Counted from the stretch's first letter, positions 18,217-27,153 are shown. The stretch: 41,034 nt of DNA from Nitrospirota bacterium (GCA_011088105.1 JAALKI010000023.1:1-41034), one strand, 5' to 3'. Notes: a model not told the origin generated them from the sequence alone. Made by a program: numbers and translations.

Positions 18217-19250
18217 AACCCTGCTTCGACATCAAAAAATCCGGCAAGCTCTTCGCCTGTGGCCGTAACGGCTTGCGACTCACTGGCAGCAAACTCATCT
18301 AAATTTCCTTCTACCCACAGCGTCAGCTTTGCTAATCGATACCGTGTCATGCGGATACTGGCCCATGGAATCAACAACCCCACCGTCAAGACAACAGCCA
18401 ATGCATTTGAGAAATAAAGCCATGCCATCTGTTCGGTAGCCAAGGTACTTTCAAGCCGGTGATTTCCTAACCACGTATGTGACCACACAAGATTCGCAAT
18501 ATGCGTTTGAATGTAGGCCATGGCCAAGAAGACCCCCATGGCTATACACATGAACCCCGTCATACTTAGTCCTAAGACCGAAACAGCCACCATCCCCATC
18601 ATGGTGAAAAGCATGGCCAAACAGGCAGCGGCGATGTAGACCCCATAAAACCGTCTCACCGGATTGTCGTTCAGCTTCAACTCAAACGGCGTCGTGCCAA
18701 AGCCGCTGTGATTCACCACAAACCGGTGTTGAAGATAGGAAAAATAGGGATAAGCTAATCCTAACAACAACACCAGAAGCAGCGGCCACAACACATAGAC
18801 CACTCCAGCCTCTCGATAGGTCGCCTGGAAGGCAAAACGGATATGGCGATGCGAAGTATTTCTTGCTCTGAACTCCAGCGCCCTCACAACAAGCCATGGG
18901 GTTGCCAGAAAGAAGAGGAACCATAGGGTGCCTTCTATGAAAGGATACACCGAAGAGATGGCACCGAATATCACAAACACCCCCAAGACCATGCCCCGAC
19001 CTTTCAGAATCATGAGGGGATTCGCCAGATACTCAAACGATGCCTGTTGCAGGCGAGTATTTCCATAAAAATATTGTTTATTGCGGACTTTCGCCCATGC
19101 CGAATAAACCCCCAAGGTAATGACCGTGAGAACGATATTCACAATCCACACCTTAAAGTACTCATCGGCTCGCCCCGTAAATTCAAATGGAAGAGCTTGA
19201 AAAGGATATACAGTTAGCTGAGATGCGCCTTGGGGCTCTTCATACGACAT
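18213..19250 (-). CDS. DUF898 (YjgN-like) polytopic membrane protein
   Basis: A protein of about 345 residues with roughly eight hydrophobic segments. The repeated soluble-membrane unit FEFTGRADEYFKVWIVN...VYSAWAKVRNKQYFYGNTRL is characteristic of DUF898/YjgN, and a second copy with FELKLNDNP...FYGVYIA follows. No enzymatic motif is visible, and the family function is unknown. Start choice: ATG at 19250 (AGAG six bases upstream) just before the domain. An ATG at 19274 and a GTG at 19349 are also in frame, the latter immediately after the preceding stop. It is coupled by a four-base overlap to the M48 peptidase, so it may be a partner or substrate-presenting subunit. Confidence 0.85.
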   Translation of the reverse strand: MSYEEPQGASQLTVYPFQALPFEFTGRADEYFKVWIVNIVLTVITLGVYSAWAKVRNKQYFYGNTRLQQASFEYLANPLMILKGRGMVLGVFVIFGAISSVYPFIEGTLWFLFFLATPWLVVRALEFRARNTSHRHIRFAFQATYREAGVVYVLWPLLLVLLLGLAYPYFSYLQHRFVVNHSGFGTTPFELKLNDNPVRRFYGVYIAAACLAMLFTMMGMVAVSVLGLSMTGFMCIAMGVFLAMAYIQTHIANLVWSHTWLGNHRLESTLATEQMAWLYFSNALAVVLTVGLLIPWASIRMTRYRLAKLTLWVEGNLDEFAASESQAVTATGEELAGFFDVEAGL

Positions 19251-19349
19251 GAACGGCTCTTTTTGAACAGACATCAGCCATCGGCATCCATACGCCCCAC
19301 CACGACAAGAACACATCAGCGGGCTTTTCTGCCATGCTTCATCCCGCAC

Positions 19350-19619
19350 TTATTTTTTGACAAAACTGATGTGCTCTTTATACGTATTGATTGCCGCACC
19401 CAACGCGCTACTGCCTAGAGGAATATTCGCCTCTAGAGTATCCTCGATTTGCGGATCGTCAATGATGACCTCATAGCGATCTTGGACGTTTGTCAACACC
19501 ATCCCTTGATTCACTTGACGTGGCATGAGGATTTCAGTCCAAACTTCTTTTTCAACCAAACACACATCTCTGAATCGCTCATATAACAGAGCCAGTTTTT
19601 CAGAATCGGTTTCTTTCAT
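19350..19619 (-). CDS. Conserved-looking small protein of unknown function (89 aa)
   Basis: I do not recognise this protein. It is soluble, acidic and mixed alpha/beta, starting with a helix (EKLALLYERFRDVCLVEKEV) and then VQDRYEVIIDDPQIEDTL. A textbook AAAGGAGGT (19626-19634) six bases before the ATG strongly supports translation. It lies between hyuB (30 bases upstream) and the DUF898-M48 pair, all on the same strand, and could belong to either unit. It has no signal peptide, membrane segment or metal motif. Confidence 0.7.
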   Translation of the reverse strand: MKETDSEKLALLYERFRDVCLVEKEVWTEILMPRQVNQGMVLTNVQDRYEVIIDDPQIEDTLEANIPLGSSALGAAINTYKEHISFVKK

Positions 19620-19649
19620 TAATCGACCTCCTTTGATTACGTGTTTGAA

Positions 19650-21227
19650 TTACTCAACACCCTCATACACAAAACGCTTGCCGTATCCGCCTCCACCTGG
19701 CGTCTCGATCCTCAGACGATAACCAGCCTTTGCCTCGAAATTCACCTTGCCCGGCAAGACCGTTTCATTCCCATCGCGGCACAGGACATTGACACCCTTC
19801 TGCCCAGCTTCTCCACCAGCCATTCCATACGGCGCATGCGTTCGGCGATCGGAAAGAATGGTCACCATCATGTTTTGTAAAAACTCCAACTCTCGGATAA
19901 TCCCATCCCCACCACGATATTGCCCCGCGCCTCCAGACCCTTGACGCACGGCATGTTGATGGACCCGAACAGGATAGACATATTCTAAAGCTTCCACTGG
20001 TGTATTCTGGGTGTTGGTCATATGCGAATGGATCGCGCTCGCTCCATGACTTCCGTGGCTAGCGCCCATCCCACCGCCAATGGTTTCATAATAGGCAAAG
20101 AGCATCTGCCGAGAAACATCCCATCCACCGATAGCCAGATTATTCATGGTCCCTTGGCTCGCCGCCGGTACCCGATCGGGGCAGGCTTGGCTGAGCGCAC
20201 CCAGCAAGACATCCACAAGACGTTGCGCCGTTTCGACATTCCCGCCGGCTATAGCCGCTGGATGCTTGGCATTAACTACCGTCCCCTCAGGTGTGACCAA
20301 ACGAATGGGAAACAAACATCCACTATTTCCCGGGATGTCTAACCCAAGCAAACACCGAAAAACATAGGCAACAGCCGATAACGCAATGGCAGAGACCGCA
20401 TTCAAACTTCCACGGCATTGAGGTGATGTGCCGCCAAAATCAACCATCACTTCGTCATCCTGAATCGTCACGGTGACGGCAAGTGTTATGGGATCCAAGT
20501 CGATTCCATCATCATCTAAGACATCCGAAAAATGATAGGTGCCATCCGGCAAATCTTGGATCAGTCGTCTCGTCATCTGCTCGCTATAGGCCAATAATGC
20601 CTTCATCTTCGCTTCAACCGTTTTCCACCCATACCGCGCCACGAATGCATGCACCCGTTCAATTCCAATTCGATTGGCTGCCATTTGCGCATGGAGATCA
20701 CCCCGACGCTCAAGAGGTGTACGAACATTCGCCAACAATAAAGTCAAAACTGCTTCATTCAAGACACCTCCTGACATGAGTTTGAGTGGCGGAATAATAA
20801 CCCCTTCCTGGTAGAGTTCCTGCGACAACGGCATTGATCCCGGAGACATCCCACCAACATCCGCATGGTGCGCACGATTGGCAACAAACCCGAACAATTG
20901 TTGATGTCCATAAATAGGTGAAATAAGTGTAATATCAGGCAGGTGTGTTCCCCCATGGTACGGATCATTCACAATGGCGATGTCACCTTTCTCAAGCGTC
21001 ATCGCTTTGAGACATGCCTGAACCGACAGGGGCATCGCCCCAAGATGTACAGGGATATGAGCGGCTTGAGCAATGAGTTCACCGGTGGCATTGAAAACGG
21101 CACATGAAAAATCACGCCGTTCTTTAATGTTCGCAGAGTACGCCGAACGCTGTAATCGGCTTCCCATTTCCTCCGCAACGGATGCAAACAGATGTTTAAA
21201 AATTTCGAGTTCAATAGGGTCGTCCAT
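19650..21227 (-). CDS. hyuB: Hydantoinase B / 5-oxoprolinase beta-type subunit
   Basis: Second subunit of ATP-dependent N-methylhydantoinase/5-oxoprolinase-like enzymes, which open cyclic amides; acetone carboxylase subunits are relatives. The family signature runs through the protein: ERRDFSCAVFNATGELIAQ, HIPVHLGAMP, IVNDPYHGGTHLPDI, the central GNVETAQRLVDVLLGAL, and the Gly-rich C-terminal RQGSGGAGQYRGGDGIIRE and PGGGGYGKR. ATG at 21227 lies one base after the hyuA stop; a TTG at 21245 inside hyuA is the alternative. Length about 525 residues, as expected. Together with HyuA it forms a complete enzyme; the substrate cannot be told from sequence. Confidence 0.92.
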   Translation of the reverse strand: MDDPIELEIFKHLFASVAEEMGSRLQRSAYSANIKERRDFSCAVFNATGELIAQAAHIPVHLGAMPLSVQACLKAMTLEKGDIAIVNDPYHGGTHLPDITLISPIYGHQQLFGFVANRAHHADVGGMSPGSMPLSQELYQEGVIIPPLKLMSGGVLNEAVLTLLLANVRTPLERRGDLHAQMAANRIGIERVHAFVARYGWKTVEAKMKALLAYSEQMTRRLIQDLPDGTYHFSDVLDDDGIDLDPITLAVTVTIQDDEVMVDFGGTSPQCRGSLNAVSAIALSAVAYVFRCLLGLDIPGNSGCLFPIRLVTPEGTVVNAKHPAAIAGGNVETAQRLVDVLLGALSQACPDRVPAASQGTMNNLAIGGWDVSRQMLFAYYETIGGGMGASHGSHGASAIHSHMTNTQNTPVEALEYVYPVRVHQHAVRQGSGGAGQYRGGDGIIRELEFLQNMMVTILSDRRTHAPYGMAGGEAGQKGVNVLCRDGNETVLPGKVNFEAKAGYRLRIETPGGGGYGKRFVYEGVE

Positions 21228-21228
21228 G

Positions 21229-23253
21229 TCACACCCGTCGCTCAATTACCAGATTGGCATATTCGTCCACGCAGCACTGGTCTCCTGGTGTGACATACGT
21301 CGTCGTATCAGCCTGTGCAATGATCGCTGGCCCGACGATGGCATTGCCCGGAAGGAGTCGCTCTCGCTGATAATGCGGAACAGCCACCATCGTATGGTCA
21401 AGGACAACCGATGACTTTCCCAGGAATGCGCTTGAAGGATCAGCCGATGCTCTTTTTTGTGTCGGCAATAGTGGAGGTATGCCCGGACTAACAACACGAA
21501 CCCGCATATTCACAATTTCAATAGGGGCCGATTGATTGTGAAACCCATACTGCTGATCATGCATCGCATCAAACTCACCGCGAAAAGCCCTGGAAAATGG
21601 GATCGTGAGTTCATAGGATTGCCCCACATATCGTACATCTAATTCCTTGCGAATGATTCCTTGTTCACGTTCCACACCTTGATCAACTAATTCTGCCATG
21701 CCTCGTTCAATAAGAGGCGCCATCAAGACATCCAATTCTTCAAAAGGCGTCTCCCCCGAACGCATAATGGTTTGCCCATAATCGACCACCACATCGGCCA
21801 CCAACATACCATATGCCGACAAGGTCGAGGCCATGCGAGGAATCAAGATCGTGTTCATGCCCATGAGTTGTGCAAGCTCACAAGCGTGAACGCCTCCTGC
21901 CCCCCCAAATGACACAAAGACAAACTCCCGAGGGTCATATCCTCGCTCGACAGAGATAACCCGCAGAGCCCGTTCCATTTGTGCATTCACGACATCTTTT
22001 ACTCCCTTTGCCAGCACTTGTGCTTCCGTCAATTCTGTACTAGGGCCAATATGCAAAGCCTCTGCTAACGCTCTCAGCGCATGACTGGCTTGTTGGGTAT
22101 CAATAGCCATCTGTCCTCCAAGAAGTCCATGATCTGGCAACCGGCCTAAGACAAGATTGGCATCTGTGACAATCGGCACGATTCCTCCCAATCCGTAACA
22201 CACCGGCCCTGGTTGGGCGCCAGCACTCTTTGGCCCAACACGAAGACTCCCCCCTTTATCCATCAGCGCCAATGATCCACCACCAGCACCGACCGTATGG
22301 AGGTCGATCACCGGCACCCGAATGGGCAATCCGCCAATTTGAGCCTGATTCGTCACCTGCATTTGCCCATCGACCACGGACACATCTGTCGACGTCCCTC
22401 CCATATCAAAGGTGATCACTCGCTCAAATCCAGCGAGTTTCGCGACATGAACGGCGCCTACTACTCCACCGGCAGGCCCTGATAAAATCGATCGAACCCC
22501 TTGATTCCTCCCATCCGCCACACGAAGTCGCCCTCCATTCGACTGAAGAATGTGGAATTCCGATGGAGCCATTTTATCGCTCAATCGACCAAGATACCGA
22601 TTGAGAATTGGCGAGACATAGGCATTGACGACCGTAGTCACTGAACGCTCATACTCTCGAAACTCCGGCACGACTTCATGGGAAGCTGAGACAAAAAAAC
22701 CTGCGTCTCTCAAACGTTGAGCCAAGACCTTTTCATGCGCTGGAGAAGCAAAGGAAAACAAAAAACTGATCGCGACAGACTCAATACCTGAACTCTGTAA
22801 GTTCTGAAGCAGACTCGGAATTTCTTCTTCATTCAACGGCATCAGAACACAGCCATTGTGATCAACGCGTTCTGTCATATCCCAACAACAGGATGACGCG
22901 ATCAACGGTTCAGGTCGTGCATCTAACCAATCATACAAATGGGTTCGAGTCTGTCTACCAATGTTTAAAAGATCGCGGAAGCCTCGGGTTGCGACAAACG
23001 CCGTCTTTGCACCTTTTCTTTCCAGTAACGCATTCGTGGCTACGGTTGAGCCATGAATCAGTGTTCGTGGAAGATGAGAGGAGAAGCTCGCAAGCCCTTC
23101 GAGCACAGCATCAGCCGGATCGGGATGAGAAGAAAGATACTTAAACGTCTGAAGATGGTTGGTCGTCGCATCATACACAACAAAGTCCGTAAAGGTGCCA
23201 CCGACGTCAATCCCAATATAGAGCCTCGCACGTTGCAATGAAGTCTGTGTCAC
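21229..23253 (-). CDS. hyuA: Hydantoinase A / 5-oxoprolinase alpha-type ATPase subunit
   Basis: ATP-using subunit of the hydantoinase/5-oxoprolinase family, 674 residues. The phosphate-1 loop is GIDVGGTFTDFVV (14-26). It is followed by STVATNALLERKGAKTAFV, the central ILSGPAGGVVGA and DMGGTSTDVSVVDG (phosphate-2), and the HTVGAGGGS region. The GTG at 23253 is the chosen start, with no convincing Shine-Dalgarno; the protein begins just before the ATPase loop as in relatives. It starts 51 bases after the FG-GAP protein and runs directly into hyuB. Possible physiological jobs are recycling of 5-oxoproline or use of cyclic ureides as nitrogen source; there is no transporter nearby to narrow this. 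Confidence 0.93.
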   Translation of the reverse strand: MTQTSLQRARLYIGIDVGGTFTDFVVYDATTNHLQTFKYLSSHPDPADAVLEGLASFSSHLPRTLIHGSTVATNALLERKGAKTAFVATRGFRDLLNIGRQTRTHLYDWLDARPEPLIASSCCWDMTERVDHNGCVLMPLNEEEIPSLLQNLQSSGIESVAISFLFSFASPAHEKVLAQRLRDAGFFVSASHEVVPEFREYERSVTTVVNAYVSPILNRYLGRLSDKMAPSEFHILQSNGGRLRVADGRNQGVRSILSGPAGGVVGAVHVAKLAGFERVITFDMGGTSTDVSVVDGQMQVTNQAQIGGLPIRVPVIDLHTVGAGGGSLALMDKGGSLRVGPKSAGAQPGPVCYGLGGIVPIVTDANLVLGRLPDHGLLGGQMAIDTQQASHALRALAEALHIGPSTELTEAQVLAKGVKDVVNAQMERALRVISVERGYDPREFVFVSFGGAGGVHACELAQLMGMNTILIPRMASTLSAYGMLVADVVVDYGQTIMRSGETPFEELDVLMAPLIERGMAELVDQGVEREQGIIRKELDVRYVGQSYELTIPFSRAFRGEFDAMHDQQYGFHNQSAPIEIVNMRVRVVSPGIPPLLPTQKRASADPSSAFLGKSSVVLDHTMVAVPHYQRERLLPGNAIVGPAIIAQADTTTYVTPGDQCCVDEYANLVIERRV

Positions 23254-23304
23254 AATGATGGCAGGCGTGTTTGAGAGGATGGCAGAAAATACCCCTTGAG
23301 CTGT

Positions 23305-24795
23305 CTAATTCTCTCGTGTTCCGCTTAATTGGATAGACCGTGGCCCACCTGGAGCATTATCCCAAATCGTTAATTCTGCATGATGATTCCCTGGCAATGT
23401 TGCAATAAAGCGAACGTTGACGATACATCCTGTTCCGCTTGGCAAGACCTGCTGACGACATTGCTCATCGCTGAAAAAAAACGATTCCGGAGCACGTCCA
23501 GTGAGGGAAATCTTGTGAATCTTCAGCGCACCTAGGCCAATATTTGAAATTCGAATGCTTTGGACCGAATGGCGCACGGTGTGTCCATTGCTCTGAAACA
23601 TTAAGTTTTCTGTACTCAATATCAGGGAAGGCAGACCTTCTGCTCCACTCAGCAGTACAGTGACATCATCTGAGACACTATTCGTTGTCACAATATCAGG
23701 ACGACCATCCAGATCAAAGTCATGTGCCATCACAGACGTTGGAGTCCTCCCCACTCGAAAGTGTCCTGCAGGATGAAAGGCCCCGTTCCCGTCTCCCAAT
23801 ATAACAGACACACTATTCGAGGCACGGTTTGTGGTAATAATATCGAGCATCCCATCCTTGTTTAAATCTTCTGTGGTTAAAGCTATAGGACTAAAACCAA
23901 CGCCATACGGCTCCTGCACAGAAAAGTATTCGCTGGCATCTTGAAGCGCAACAATGACTTCATCAGAAAACAGACTTGTCGCAATGAGATCCTGATCCCC
24001 ATCAGCATCAAGATCCTTGGCAAGTACGGCACTCAAGGTCAACCCTGCCGGAATCTCTTTTGTGAGAAGAAACCGTTGCATTCCCGTATTAGTCAGGATC
24101 GTAATCAACCCACTGGGCGTTCGATAACTTGGTTGACTCCATGACACAGCCAAATCAGGCCATCCATCTGCATTGATATCTTCAATGGCAACCCCCGTTG
24201 GAAACATGCCATTTCGATTTTCTGCTCCATAAGACACGGGCTGTCCTAGTTGACCATTTCCTTCATTAAAAAAGACCGATACACTAAACGGACCATAATG
24301 GCCAAATCGCCCACTATTGACCACAACCACATCCAACGCCTTGTCCCGGTCAAGGTCTCGCACGGCTACAAACGTCGGGCCTTTCCCCGTTTTGTATCGC
24401 ACTGGGGAACGAAACAATCCATTCCCTTGCCCCGATAACACCAAAATTTCGTCAGAGCCTGTGGCCGCAACCACAAGGTCCAGATTCCCATCATCCTCCA
24501 AATCACCAGCAGCCACGCTCATAGGACTCTTCCCGACACCAAAGGCGATCGCCGACCGAAATGACCCATTGCCATTGCCAGCTAAAATCGCCACATCATC
24601 AGAAGCGCTATTGACCGTTGCGACATCGGAAAACCCATCGTTGTTAAAGTCCCCAACTGCAAGTGAATCAGGGTTTTTACCTACTGATAACGTGAGGTCA
24701 GGGGTCAAAAGAAGGTTTTGCCCTAGCCCGACTGACGGCATGGTCAACAGAAATGCGCCCATCACCCCCAAGAAGAAAAGACAACGAGGCATCAT
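23305..24795 (-). CDS. Secreted FG-GAP/VCBS seven-repeat protein with C-terminal ASH-like domain
   Basis: A 496-residue exported protein with a signal peptide (about 1-26, ending SVGLGQ). Seven repeats each carry an Asp-rich calcium-type loop: GDFNNDGFSD, GDLEDDGNLD, RDLDRDKALD, EDINADGWPD, KDLDADGDQD, EDLNKDGMLD and HDFDLDGRPD. This predicts a seven-bladed beta propeller. The last 110 residues (SIRISNIGLGALKIHKISL and later GCIVNVRFI) form an immunoglobulin-like ASH or choice-of-anchor-D-type domain with a cysteine pair. Such proteins are usually surface or extracellular binding proteins. No enzyme motif is seen. It follows the 92-aa gene by 25 bases and precedes hyuA by 51. Confidence 0.88.
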   Translation of the reverse strand: MMPRCLFFLGVMGAFLLTMPSVGLGQNLLLTPDLTLSVGKNPDSLAVGDFNNDGFSDVATVNSASDDVAILAGNGNGSFRSAIAFGVGKSPMSVAAGDLEDDGNLDLVVAATGSDEILVLSGQGNGLFRSPVRYKTGKGPTFVAVRDLDRDKALDVVVVNSGRFGHYGPFSVSVFFNEGNGQLGQPVSYGAENRNGMFPTGVAIEDINADGWPDLAVSWSQPSYRTPSGLITILTNTGMQRFLLTKEIPAGLTLSAVLAKDLDADGDQDLIATSLFSDEVIVALQDASEYFSVQEPYGVGFSPIALTTEDLNKDGMLDIITTNRASNSVSVILGDGNGAFHPAGHFRVGRTPTSVMAHDFDLDGRPDIVTTNSVSDDVTVLLSGAEGLPSLILSTENLMFQSNGHTVRHSVQSIRISNIGLGALKIHKISLTGRAPESFFFSDEQCRQQVLPSGTGCIVNVRFIATLPGNHHAELTIWDNAPGGPRSIQLSGTREN

Positions 24796-24820
24796 GATGT
24801 CTCATCCATTTTTGGGCCTG

Positions 24821-25099
24821 TCATGAGCAAGTTTGTCCATTTCCTAAGGCATTCGCCAAAAACTTTCGGCTCAACGAAATTTCTATCTCATCAGTCGGCG
24901 CCATTCCACGATTCCGAATACGCGCCACCCATAACGGGTCCTGTCGTAGAGTAGCAAACAGCTCTTTCAAAATCTCTGGCTTGATACGGACCTCCCAATC
25001 CCGAAGCCATGCATGGTTATCCTCTTCTCCTTCATACTCATCAGGAAACTGCGCCTCCATGGAAAATCTGATAACAAATTGCTTTTCTTCTTGATACAT
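24821..25099 (-). CDS. Small protein of unknown function (92 aa)
   Basis: I do not recognise it. It is a soluble acidic N-half (QFPDEYEGEEDNHAWLRDWE) followed by a basic helical half (KPEILKELFATLRQDP, ARIRNRG, EISLSRKFL). A GAAGAGG element lies about eight bases before the ATG at 25099, supporting translation. It is the first minus-strand gene of the block ending at aepX, and is divergent from the zinc-ribbon gene. There is no signal peptide, although the next gene encodes an exported protein. Confidence 0.62.
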   Translation of the reverse strand: MYQEEKQFVIRFSMEAQFPDEYEGEEDNHAWLRDWEVRIKPEILKELFATLRQDPLWVARIRNRGMAPTDEIEISLSRKFLANALGNGQTCS

Positions 25100-25144
25100 A
25101 TACGCCTCTTCTCTCTTTCAAAATGGAAGGCAAGACATACGGAA

Positions 25145-25173
25145 TTGCTCCTAAACCCCACCCTTCGTATAAT
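25145..25173 (+). promoter_or_regulatory. Sigma70-type promoter of the zinc-ribbon gene
   Basis: TTGCTC (25145-25150), a 17-base spacer and a perfect TATAAT (25168-25173). The transcript would start near 25180 and leave a leader of about 29 bases. The -35 is only a half match. Confidence 0.55.
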
Positions 25174-25208
25174 ACAAAAAATTCTCTATCTTAGACAGGA
25201 GATAAGCC

Positions 25209-25430
25209 ATGCCGTTATTTGAATATCGTTGTCAAGAATGTTCGCGTCACTTTGAATTTCTTGTCCAGAGATCAACCGTTCCAAGCTGTCCACTTTGCCA
25301 AGCCGAACAGCTTGAAAAGCAGTTGTCAGGCTTTGCGGTCAACGGAAGCAGTCAGCGAGTTACACCAACTTCTGGTGGATGCGGATCTTGTGGCGACCCC
25401 CGTGGCCCTGGAGCATGCTCGATGAATTGA
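25209..25430 (+). CDS. FmdB-type zinc-ribbon protein
   Basis: A 73-residue protein starting MPLFEYRCQECSRHFE, the standard opening of the FmdB/CxxC_CxxC_SSSS family. Cys8 and Cys11 pair with Cys27 and Cys30 (CPLC) to make a zinc ribbon. The C-terminal tail is Gly/Ser/Cys-rich (GGCGSCGDP), also typical. FmdB was named as a regulator of formamidase, but most members have no proven role. CAGGAGA sits before the ATG. It appears to be a single-gene unit with its own promoter. Confidence 0.88.
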   Translation: MPLFEYRCQECSRHFEFLVQRSTVPSCPLCQAEQLEKQLSGFAVNGSSQRVTPTSGGCGSCGDPRGPGACSMN

Positions 25431-26108
25431 AATATGGCCAGCGCCATCACGCTCCTCCTTCCCTGCACTCTGAGAATATCCCTAAGTAGTTCATCAAAAA
25501 ACCAACCCGGTTTTTACCTCAATTCCCAGTCTAACTGGCTGACTCCTTGGCATTCAAACTCAGGCCTCTTAGACAATGCCTTTTATGCCGAGGCCCTCTT
25601 GCGAGACTGGAGTTGTCACAACATTCTCTAATAGCTCGATGCAAGCAAGGTAGGCTTCGCTCATTTTTCTGGAGAGAGATATGTAGAACAGAAAGGAGGT
25701 TTGGTAATAGTGAAGAGCTCGCCATGGTTCCTCTTGAGATCAAATTAGAACAACTGGTGGCTAGAGATCTTCAAGCATTAAGCCCTTATATGCCTTTGCA
25801 GCAAACAGGGCAGGCAACCGTTCTTGATTTAAAACGCTCCATGGCCAGCTGTTGAGGCAAAAGGAATAGGCTTCCTTTGCTTTCGGGATTCACCTCAATA
25901 GACCCGAGTCAAGAGAAAGCCTTACAGACAATGTGAAGCGTGTTGATCGAGGGACTTGAGATACCCCTGATATGACTGACGAGGAACCGGCTTTTCAATT
26001 CTAGGATCAATGAGATTTTTCTAATGATGATTGAACATGTTATGGGATGGATCGCATGGCATTCTTATAGAATTTCATACGAAATCAGGTAGGCCAGCAA
26101 CACTGGAT
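25431..26108. other. Stretch without a convincing gene
   Basis: 678 bases lie between two convergent genes. Open frames exist, the longest a 102-codon plus-strand frame starting at a TTG (25547) with CLLCRGPL near its start and EIKLEQLVARDLQAL near its end. It has no Shine-Dalgarno and no recognisable domain, so I do not call it. A weak hairpin AAAAACC-aaccc-GGTTTTT (25497-25515) could end the zinc-ribbon transcript, and another, GCAAAAGGAA against TTCCTTTGC (25857-25880), lies further on. This could be a decayed gene. Confidence 0.4.
25497..25515 (+). terminator. Weak hairpin with T-run after the zinc-ribbon gene
   Basis: The seven-base stem AAAAACC/GGTTTTT with a five-base loop has only two G-C pairs, but it ends in five T residues 67 bases after the stop. 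Its AT-symmetric arms would work in either direction. Confidence 0.3.
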
Positions 26109-27017
26109 CTATTCCTTAATGGCTTGAGCTCGTCTCTGACTATAGGCTTCCCGAACCGCTCCATAAAGATCAACAGTCGACTCTTCAACCCCTTCAAAGA
26201 CTTGGAGGTTTAATGAGCGATCATTGACCACTTCTTCTCCCCGAAAACCGAGCTGCACCACAAACGGCGTAAAATAAATCAACGGGTTTAAGAAGGAATC
26301 GACAATCTGCCCAAGCCCATCACGAACCGTGGTTGGCTCAAGAAAGGGGACCACGACATATGGACCAGACGGGACCCCATGGATGGCAAGTGTTTGGCCC
26401 ATATCTTCAAAGTCTATATCTTTCAAATCAAACATTTCTCCCGCCACATCAAACAAGCCACCAATCCCAATCGTGCTATTAAGCAAAAACCGACTTAAGA
26501 CAACACCAGCACGCTCCCATTTTCCTTGTGCAAACGTATTGATGAAACGAGGAACGACACGAAGATTGTCAAAGACTCGATCAAGAGAACGCTGCACTTC
26601 GTATGGAATCACATGATCATAGCCGGTCGCAAAGGGTTTTAAAACACGCCTATCTACCTGATGGTTGAAGGTGAACATGGAAGAATTAAAAGATTCCCAC
26701 GGGTCTTTAACTTGTTCACCTTCTTCTTCAAATGGATCAACAAAGTCCCCTTCCACGACGGACTCGGCCAATACTTGAACCTTTTGCTCTTCATCAGGGG
26801 TAGAACGTTGCTCATTCAAAGGACGCGGCTGATCCGAAGCAGGGGCCACAGGTGGAGGTGCTACAAAAAATACATTCCCCCCTTCCAACGTTGCTATCGG
26901 CTTCGCCAATCCATCAGCCTCTCCAAAAGATTCACTTCCACTCGTTGCAAGGACAAGGGTGACACCCAGCATCAGCATCCCCATGTTTTTTAAGGATTTT
27001 CCCAATACCCTTTTCAT
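26109..27017 (-). CDS. mlaA: MlaA (VacJ)-family outer-membrane phospholipid-transport protein
   Basis: MlaA removes phospholipids from the outer leaflet of the outer membrane and passes them to the Mla pathway. From the chosen ATG (27017, with GGGAGG five bases upstream) the protein has 302 residues. It comprises a signal peptide, a Pro/Glu-rich linker of about 75 residues, and the MlaA domain from residue 105. Hallmarks are DPWESFN, FNHQVDRRVLKPFATGY, RFLLNSTIGIGGLFDVA and MGQTLAIHGVPSGPY. The usual lipobox cysteine is absent: the signal region reads LVLATSGSESFG. A longer frame from 27077 is not supported. No mlaBCDEF genes are nearby. Confidence 0.9.
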   Translation of the reverse strand: MKRVLGKSLKNMGMLMLGVTLVLATSGSESFGEADGLAKPIATLEGGNVFFVAPPPVAPASDQPRPLNEQRSTPDEEQKVQVLAESVVEGDFVDPFEEEGEQVKDPWESFNSSMFTFNHQVDRRVLKPFATGYDHVIPYEVQRSLDRVFDNLRVVPRFINTFAQGKWERAGVVLSRFLLNSTIGIGGLFDVAGEMFDLKDIDFEDMGQTLAIHGVPSGPYVVVPFLEPTTVRDGLGQIVDSFLNPLIYFTPFVVQLGFRGEEVVNDRSLNLQVFEGVEESTVDLYGAVREAYSQRRAQAIKE

Positions 27018-27094
27018 CCTGTCCTCCCAGTGCCGTTCATGTCTGATCTCTCGTCTCGACCAATTCTGCATGATCATTGATAACAGGTGTTTTT

Positions 27095-27123
27095 ACTCTA
27101 CCAGAATTTCCGCATTTCGCCAA
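27095..27123 (-). promoter_or_regulatory. Possible promoter of mlaA
   Basis: Minus strand: TTGGCG (27123-27118), 17-base spacer, TAGAGT (27100-27095). The predicted leader is about 71 bases. Partial consensus on both boxes. Confidence 0.4.
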
Positions 27124-27153
27124 GGATTCGACTCATATGCCATCACCCTCTGA

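Noticed and set aside
25547-25855. 102-codon plus-strand open frame with a CLLC motif
   Set aside because: It begins at a TTG without a Shine-Dalgarno, has no recognisable domain and mixed-looking composition. Kept only as part of the unexplained stretch.
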